A DNA stretch of 47,077 nt from assembly GCA_037440765.1 (NCBI GenBank), contig JBBITL010000031.1, forward strand, positions 1 through 47,077, given 5' to 3'. Each line of letters starts with the position of its first letter. The stretch's first letter is position 1. This stretch comes from DTKY01 sp037440765 (lineage in GTDB: Bacteria > Acidobacteriota > Terriglobia > Bryobacterales > Bryobacteraceae). The notes under the pieces are model-generated. The model was given only the letters and a program-made list of their open reading frames with translations, was not told where the DNA came from and searched no databases. Shown here piece after piece: positions 42,188 to 47,077 of this stretch. The position numbers and the translations under genes are program-made.

Positions 42188-42933
42188 GCTGTCTTCTCCC
42201 CTATCAATATCAATGACTGGCCCAGCGGCAAATCCAGGCCCCGGCCCAGCCAGCCGGACTCCGCGCGCAGGCAGCCGTACAGCATGCGGTCCAGCCAGTC
42301 CGGGACCGGCCTCACTCCGGATGCCGGAGGTCTTCGCAGCAGCGGCTCCCAGAGGCGGAACTTCACGAGTGCGACGGGCAGGAGCAGCAGACTGACGTAG
42401 GTGCACCGCACAACCCGGAAGCCACACCCGCGGACGGCGCGCATCAGTCGCCCGCGCGTGAAACGCTGCCGCTGTTCGACGAACTCCGAATGGCGGCTGC
42501 GGAGTATCCCCAGCGCCGATGTGCGCAGCGCCAACAACCCGCCGGGGGCCAGGACGCGGAAAGCCTCGCTCAGCGGGACGCGTTCCGCTCCGGGCTCGAA
42601 CAGTTCCAATACGTCCATGATGCTCACCAGGTCGAAAGCTCCGTCCCGGAACGGCAGTTCACGAAGGTCGGCCTGCGACAGACGTTCCACGCCCATGTTG
42701 CGGCCGGCCGAGAGTCCCTCCCAGGCCAGATCGGAAGGATACACGGTCCAGCCGCGCTCCTTGGCCAGGAGGCGGGCGTAGTAGCCTGTACCGCATCCCG
42801 CCTCCAGTACCCTTCCGATCCGGCGCCCGTCGAAGCAGCGGTCCAGCACGCCCGACGTTATCCGCCGCATGCCGCGGTACCACCACAGGCTATGCTCCAA
42901 CGCCTCGATGTTGGCAAACTCGGCCGGGTTCAT
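42184..42933 (-). CDS. class I SAM-dependent methyltransferase
   Basis: This 249-residue protein takes Met-Asn-Pro-Ala-Glu-Phe as the start; a GTG at 42975 would add 14 residues without family support. Residues 42-50 (Val-Leu-Glu-Ala-Gly-Cys-Gly-Thr-Gly) are the SAM-binding motif I. Asp-Leu in Ser-Asp-Leu-Ala and Phe-Asp-Leu-Val-Ser-Ile-Met-Asp-Val-Leu-Glu form the following motifs. The C-terminal part has a hydrophobic stretch that may touch the membrane. The substrate is unknown. Coupling to the GT2 gene suggests modification of a glycan or lipid carrier. Confidence 0.85.
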   Translation of the reverse strand: MNPAEFANIEALEHSLWWYRGMRRITSGVLDRCFDGRRIGRVLEAGCGTGYYARLLAKERGWTVYPSDLAWEGLSAGRNMGVERLSQADLRELPFRDGAFDLVSIMDVLELFEPGAERVPLSEAFRVLAPGGLLALRTSALGILRSRHSEFVEQRQRFTRGRLMRAVRGCGFRVVRCTYVSLLLLPVALVKFRLWEPLLRRPPASGVRPVPDWLDRMLYGCLRAESGWLGRGLDLPLGQSLILIGEKTA

Positions 42934-43041
42934 CCCGTTACGACAGCGTGTCCCCTGGCCACCGGACCTTTCCAACCCGAGCCTCCCCGCCGCTGCCTCG
43001 TCCGGCAGCGGGCTTCTACCCCCTCACAAGCAGGAAGTCAT

Positions 43042-43047
43042 TATACT
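43042..43047 (+). promoter_or_regulatory. possible -10 element of the GT-C-like gene
   Basis: TATACT lies 25 bases before the ATG at 43072 in an AT-rich island within GC-rich DNA between divergent genes. No convincing -35 box was found. Confidence 0.3.
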
Positions 43048-43071
43048 AGGCTAATTAAAACATTATCAAGG

Positions 43072-44403
43072 ATGATCAGAGCCGAAAATGAGCAATGGAT
43101 GGCGGGCGCCTGGCCGAGGATCGCCCTGGTCCTGGCATTGCTGGCGGGCGTCGTATACCTGCGCTCACTGAGCCTGCCGCTGATCTCGGATGACTACCCC
43201 CATATCAAGCTGGCCCGGGAATACGGACCGGTGTCCGGCTGGCCGGAACTGGCCTCCGATGCCCTCTACCGCAGCCGGGCCACGGCCCTGGTTCTAACCT
43301 ACTGGACCGAAAAGATCTTCGGGCTCAATCCTTTGGCGTTCCACCTGTCGAGCCTGGGGCTGCACATCGTCAACGTGTGGCTGGTCTTTGCCCTGGGTTT
43401 CTGGAAGGTGATCGGGTGGCGGCATTCGGCCGTGGCGGCGGGTTATTTCGCCGTGCACGAAGGGTTGCAGGAGGCGGTCATCTGGCATGCCGCCATCCAC
43501 GAACTGATCCACTTCAGCTTCGCGCTGTTGTTCGTGCATCTCTGGCTGCGGTGGATGGCGTCCGGCAGCAGGCGGCTGTATGCAGGGGCTGTCATCATGT
43601 TTCTGCTGGCCCTGCTCTCCAAAGAGACGGCGGTAGTGCTGGTTCCCGTGGCGCTGTTGCTGGCCGCAATTGACCGCCGGGACCTGCGGCGGGCGGCGGT
43701 GCAGGTCCTGCCGCTGGCCGCGGTGGCGGCGGGATACTTCCTGTTGATCCTCGGCGCGCGGGCGACGCACCACCACTTCACCGACGCGGGGACGTTCTCG
43801 CTGAGCGCCCCGTTCTGGATCACCTGGCGAAACAGTACGGGGAGGCTTTTCTGGATCTGGGGCTGGCTGGGCGTGGCGGCGCTGGTGGCCTTGCGCCCGG
43901 CCGGGCGTGGCCGGCTGTTGGCATTGGGCGGCGCGTGGGCCGTGCTGTGCCTGTTGCCCTACAGCTTCCTCACCTACATGCCGCGCGTGCCGAGCCGCCA
44001 CACCTACCTGGCTGCCATGGGCATGGCGCTGGTCGTGTCCGCCGCTTTCTGGCGGGTCAGTGAGAGGTTTTGCCGGAGGCGCTGGCTGGGGTTCGCGCTG
44101 CTCGCGGCGATGTTCATCCACAACTGCGCCTACGTTTGGATTGTCAAGCAGCGGCAATACCGGGAGAGGGCGGAGCCCACCGAGAGCGTGGTTCGCTTTG
44201 CAGCCGGTGTCGACGGTCCGGTATACATACACTGCTTCCCGTACTGGACAGAGAGCGCCATCGACGCCGTCGATCTGCGTTTGGGTAAAACGGCCTACGC
44301 CATGGCCGGGGACAAGGCGCTATCGGAGATCCCTGATCGTTCCAACGTCTTCTGCTGGAACCCCAAGGAGCACTTCGGCCCCGAGGCGGGCGCGCCGGAG
44401 TAG
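43072..44403 (+). CDS. multi-spanning membrane protein, GT-C glycosyltransferase-like
   Basis: This 443-residue integral membrane protein starts at ATG 43072; the longer open frame is antisense to the methyltransferase gene. About ten hydrophobic segments are visible. The first external loop carries Ile-Ser-Asp-Asp-Tyr-Pro-His, the acidic pair expected of lipid-phosphate-sugar-dependent GT-C enzymes. A small hydrophilic C-terminal domain (residues about 365-443) follows the last helix. It has no closer assignment; members of this broad group glycosylate proteins or cell-envelope glycans. It is divergent from a GT2 gene that could make its donor. Confidence 0.7.
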   Translation: MIRAENEQWMAGAWPRIALVLALLAGVVYLRSLSLPLISDDYPHIKLAREYGPVSGWPELASDALYRSRATALVLTYWTEKIFGLNPLAFHLSSLGLHIVNVWLVFALGFWKVIGWRHSAVAAGYFAVHEGLQEAVIWHAAIHELIHFSFALLFVHLWLRWMASGSRRLYAGAVIMFLLALLSKETAVVLVPVALLLAAIDRRDLRRAAVQVLPLAAVAAGYFLLILGARATHHHFTDAGTFSLSAPFWITWRNSTGRLFWIWGWLGVAALVALRPAGRGRLLALGGAWAVLCLLPYSFLTYMPRVPSRHTYLAAMGMALVVSAAFWRVSERFCRRRWLGFALLAAMFIHNCAYVWIVKQRQYRERAEPTESVVRFAAGVDGPVYIHCFPYWTESAIDAVDLRLGKTAYAMAGDKALSEIPDRSNVFCWNPKEHFGPEAGAPE

Positions 44404-44416
44404 ACCCCGTCAACGG

Positions 44417-45529
44417 TCACTGCGGGGAGGTTTCGAGCCGGGATTCGCGACGGCCGGCGCCCGCGGCGTCGCCTGCGCCCTCCGCCGGTGGCGGGAATTC
44501 CTCACGGGAAAAGACGATCTCCCAGCCGGAGACACCCTTGACGAAGAAACGGCCGACCTCACCGACGAGCGTGTCGGTCTCAGGCGCGCGCAACCCAAAG
44601 ACCTGAGGGTAGTAGGCGGGCGAGATGCCGACTTCGTTCTCGCTGACCAGCTTCCTTGGTGTAGTCCAGCCGGACGGCTTGCTGGGGTCAGAATTGAAGG
44701 CGATGTAGATGCCCTCCTGGGGCCAGCCGGGCTCGCAACAGGCACGATTGAGCAGCATTACGTACTTCTGGAGGTGGCTGTTCCAGTGGATGGCCGGCCC
44801 CCAAAACGAGTCCGTGTCCGCGCTGTCCCAGGAGGCGCGCGCGCGGTATACGGGCGTGACTCCGCCGCCGATTCCCGGCTCGGACCAGCCTCCATCGTGG
44901 TACTTGTACACCGCTCCCACCGGGCTTGCCCGGTCCTCATACGCCATGCGCGCCACGGCTACGCCCTGGCTCGACGCCGCGCCGCCGTAATTGGTGAACA
45001 TGAAATAGAAGAACTCGCGGTTCTGGTCCAGAACGACGGAGAAGTCCCCGTGTCCGCCGGCGAAGTAGCCGTTGGGCGCATCGCAGTTCGGGATGCTGCC
45101 GGAGGACAGCACGATGCCCAGGTCGGTGAACGTGCGTCCGCCGTCGTCAGAGACCACGGCGCCGATCATGGGAGTCACCAGGTCACTTTGTCTGCAACTG
45201 TCGGGGGACTCGTGGTGATACCACCCGTACACGGTCCCGTCGGGATCCCTCCAGACCGACTCGATCCAGAGCGGAAAGTGGCCGGAGGGGGTCACAATCG
45301 GAGGCGGGGTCACCCTCAGGCGGTCCAGTTCACGCCCCGTCATCGATATCGGCCTTCCGTCGGAGGTGAACACCCGCAGCCAGCCTTTGTTCCAGAAAGC
45401 CGGGCTGTTGCCGTCGACCACGGGGGCGGGCAGAACCATCGGGCTGGCCTCCCGGAGGAAAGCCGACTGCCCCCAGCCGAGCGCGGCCGCTAGAGCCGTA
45501 ATCAGAACACAGCGAAGAACTGTACTCAC
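44417..45529 (-). CDS. secreted protein, sialidase-like propeller, function unknown
   Basis: This 370-residue protein has a signal peptide (Met-Ser-Thr-Val-Leu-Arg, hydrophobic run, Gly-Trp-Gly-Gln) and a GTG start. Features are Trp-Ile-Glu-Ser-Val-Trp-Arg-Asp-Pro-Asp-Gly-Thr-Val, Ser-Asp-Asp-Gly-Gly-Arg-Thr-Phe-Thr-Asp (an Asp-box), Gly-His-Gly-Asp-Phe-Ser, and Trp-Gly-Pro-Ala-Ile-His-Trp-Asn. They suggest a five- or six-bladed propeller like those of exo-sialidases or GH43/GH130-type hydrolases. Catalytic residues were not assigned. The Ala/Gly/Glu tail is low-complexity. It faces the GT-C-like gene, whose stop is 13 bases away. Confidence 0.7.
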   Translation of the reverse strand: MSTVLRCVLITALAAALGWGQSAFLREASPMVLPAPVVDGNSPAFWNKGWLRVFTSDGRPISMTGRELDRLRVTPPPIVTPSGHFPLWIESVWRDPDGTVYGWYHHESPDSCRQSDLVTPMIGAVVSDDGGRTFTDLGIVLSSGSIPNCDAPNGYFAGGHGDFSVVLDQNREFFYFMFTNYGGAASSQGVAVARMAYEDRASPVGAVYKYHDGGWSEPGIGGGVTPVYRARASWDSADTDSFWGPAIHWNSHLQKYVMLLNRACCEPGWPQEGIYIAFNSDPSKPSGWTTPRKLVSENEVGISPAYYPQVFGLRAPETDTLVGEVGRFFVKGVSGWEIVFSREEFPPPAEGAGDAAGAGRRESRLETSPQ

Positions 45530-45581
45530 TTGGGCTACGCAGTATTAGACGCCACGGCCGTTTTTAGGATTACTCTTTGTG

Positions 45582-45603
45582 CATTAACGTAATTTAATTA
45601 ATG
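45582..45603. other. AT-rich inverted repeat upstream of the sialidase-like gene
   Basis: CATTAA and TTAATG arms enclose ten AT-rich bases about 55 bases upstream of the minus-strand gene start. It may be part of its promoter or an operator; nothing more can be said. Confidence 0.3.
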
Positions 45604-45665
45604 ATATCAATGGCTGCTGGCGTGCGATGTGTGATCCCGATGTCCCTGCGCCCGGTTCGGGCGTA

Positions 45666-46498
45666 CTAACTGCCCGGCGGCGCCGGGGCCCGGCTCGGCT
45701 GGACCTCATGGTGCAGCACGTAAGAGATCTCCATGGAGACTGAATCCTTTTGCCGGCGAGCGTTCCGGCCCAGGCCGGCGAGGTGAATGCCTGCACTGCG
45801 CCCAGGGTGCCGGGGTTGTAGTTGCTGTTGAGACTCCTTATCTGGCTGTAGCCCAGTGGTCCTGGGGCATGCGTGACCACGGCATACACCCCCCCTTCAT
45901 CCGCCTGGCGGGTGGAGGCCTCGTCGGTGATAGAGGTGAAACGGTCCTCCAGCAGGCCGGGTTGCCCAGAGCCGGCGCGTGAATTGCGGACTCCGCGCTC
46001 ATCCAGTTCGAGCGGCAAGTCCACCGGGAGGCCGCGCAACTGTTCAGAGAATATGCGAGAAGCCCCTGCCAGGATAACGTCATTGTCGGACATCTGCTGC
46101 CAGGAGAGCTGGCTGCTGCGCGCGAGGGACACATTCATGTCGGTGAGGGCGAGCAGCTTGCCCAGATGAAAGACCGAACTCACCACTCCGCTGCTGGCAT
46201 AGCCGTAGCGGGGAACGATGGCGGGCGATTCCAGGGACCGGCGGACAGCTTCGACTCTGTCCGATGCCGCCACATCCTCCCGCCGGTACAGGGCCGGGTC
46301 CCGGTAGAAGCCGGCGCCCGGCAACCCGATAAACAAAGGAGCGGAGGCCGACACAAGCACCGGCCGGCCGGAGGCGAGGAACGGCCTCCAGAGTTCCACC
46401 AGTTCCGGGGTCCATGCCCCGCGCAACGGAGCGCTCGCCCTGCGCTCCTGCCACAGTCTCTCTGTGGCGAAGGCGGCCCGGACGGCCGTCATGACCAA
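45666..46498 (-). pseudogene. decayed C-terminal domain of a membrane-anchored regulator-like protein
   Basis: The frame starts at a TTG at 46498, after an in-frame hydrophobic stretch that looks like a membrane helix. It then reads Pro-Glu-Leu-Val-Glu-Leu-Trp-Arg-Pro-Phe-Leu and Arg-Pro-Val-Leu-Val-Ser. Further on are Gly-Phe-Tyr-Arg-Asp-Pro and Leu-Ser-Trp-Gln-Gln-Met-Ser-Asp-Asn-Asp-Val. I recognise this as the C-terminal domain often joined to a winged-helix domain in Acidobacteriota. That DNA-binding part is missing here. Near 45750 the frame breaks: the family ending (Ile-Ser-Tyr-Val-Leu-His-His-Glu-Val) continues in another frame to a TAG at 45666. A block normally before it also seems absent. 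Reading straight on gives a foreign tail to 45584. Confidence 0.7.
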
Positions 46499-47015
46499 GG
46501 CAGCGCCCAGAATGGCGGCAGCCCTGTGGCGGCCGGACGCCTGCGCCGCGGCGGCCGCTGTGCTGCTTCTACCGGTCCAGGCACCGATGGCCGCTCAGGC
46601 GACCTACGGGTCCATTGCAGGGACGGTGTCGGTTGCGTCGGGCGCCGTGGTGCCTCAGGGCCTGGCCATGGGGAGCACAGCGGGGGTGAACGTGTTTGCC
46701 TGGGGCAACCACCAGATCGACGGAAGACTGGCCAACCTGAGCGCATCCTTTCTTGACGGCGGCCCCCTGAACGTGAGCTACGCCGACCTGACGGCCCTGG
46801 TGCCCTCCCAGGACGCCGTTTCCGAGTTCCGGTTGCAGACCAATAACCTCAGCCCGGAATTCGGACGGTTCACCGGGGGCGTCATCATCCTGTCCACCAG
46901 GAGTGGAACCAACAACTTCCACGGCAGCGCCTGCCAGTTCTTCCGGAACAGGGCGCTGAACGCTAACAACTTCGGCTCTGTAGCAGAATCTGTGGGCGGG
47001 CTTGACGAGAAGTAA
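46491..47015 (+). pseudogene. N-terminal remnant of a TonB-dependent receptor, internally deleted
   Basis: A signal peptide-like start leads to Gln-Ala-Thr-Tyr-Gly-Ser-Ile-Ala-Gly-Thr-Val, the opening of the carboxypeptidase-regulatory domain of Oar-like receptors. After Ser-Gly-Ala-Val-Val-Pro the domain is cut short. The text soon becomes plug-domain sequence: Phe-Leu-Asp-Gly-Gly-Pro-Leu-Asn, Val-Pro-Ser-Gln-Asp-Ala-Val-Ser-Glu-Phe-Arg, Gly-Arg-Phe-Thr-Gly-Gly-Val-Ile, Gly-Thr-Asn-Asn-Phe-His-Gly-Ser. It ends at a stop at 47015, just after Asn-Ala-Asn-Asn-Phe-Gly-Ser. The whole barrel is lost. Alternative starts at 46464 and 46512 exist. Its first bases overlap the pseudogene on the other strand. 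Confidence 0.8.
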
Positions 47016-47033
47016 GGACCGCGTCTCTGAATT

Positions 47034-47048
47034 GGGGGCTCTGCCCCC
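47034..47048. repeat. GC hairpin near right edge
   Basis: GGGGGC-TCT-GCCCCC forms a 6-base stem with a 3-base loop, 19 bases after the receptor remnant's stop. It resembles common intergenic hairpin repeats and may explain an assembly end here. Confidence 0.35.
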
Positions 47049-47077
47049 AGGCCCCCGGAATTTATCGCTTTCGGGCC

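Noticed and set aside
1..47077. CRISPR arrays, tRNA, rRNA or riboswitches
   Set aside because: No regularly spaced repeats, cloverleaf-like tRNA sequences or rRNA motifs were noticed on reading. A tRNAscan/Infernal run would settle this.

Overview
The window looks like a chromosomal piece (possibly a whole contig) from a GC-rich member of Acidobacteriota, most like the Bryobacterales/Solibacterales lineage. The reasons are an Oar-like TonB-dependent receptor, a PadR regulator translationally coupled to an 'acidobacterial duplicated orphan permease' (ADOP), a secreted GH78 rhamnosidase, and the DegP-free, scattered single-copy housekeeping genes. The taxonomic call is an inference from gene content; no rRNA or tRNA gene was seen.

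Layout. Bases 1-5311 hold the C-terminal part of a TonB receptor and a secreted alpha-L-rhamnosidase. Bases 5424-10608 hold a tight five-gene operon: archaeal-type HMG-CoA synthase, its partner thiolase, a DUF35 zinc-ribbon/OB protein, a class III CoA-transferase and a CitMHS-type carboxylate transporter. A Cu-type P-ATPase (minus), alanine dehydrogenase (plus), murB and a secreted lactonase-family propeller (both minus) follow. Bases 16782-22140 encode six consecutive exported proteins: four small beta-rich proteins, a PapD-like chaperone and a large outer-membrane barrel with two C-terminal Ig-like domains. I read this as a divergent chaperone-usher-like system. Next on the minus strand come rhamnulokinase, pheT and pheS. 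An IS630 remnant is fused in frame upstream of pheS. After it lie an ABC ATPase, its membrane-fusion adaptor, the ADOP permease and PadR with a visible operator.

Bases 33001-33625 are an intergenic scrap region with two dispersed repeats and a fragment of an rlmB paralogue. Then on the plus strand come a CE1-type esterase, rlmB, a TIM-barrel isomerase, asnS, arginase, ddl and a C-terminal processing protease. Several of these overlap or abut and probably form one operon. A methyltransferase/GT2 pair (minus) diverges from a GT-C-like membrane protein (plus). The right end holds a secreted sialidase-like propeller protein and two decayed genes: the C-terminal domain of a membrane regulator-like protein, and the N-terminal scrap of a TonB receptor.

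How the genes work together. The TonB receptor, rhamnosidase and rhamnulokinase suggest scavenging of rhamnosylated polymers. MurB and Ddl serve peptidoglycan synthesis. The two systems most worth follow-up are the HMG-CoA synthase/thiolase/DUF35 module wired to a CoA-transferase and transporter rather than to HMG-CoA reductase, and the chaperone-usher-like export cluster.
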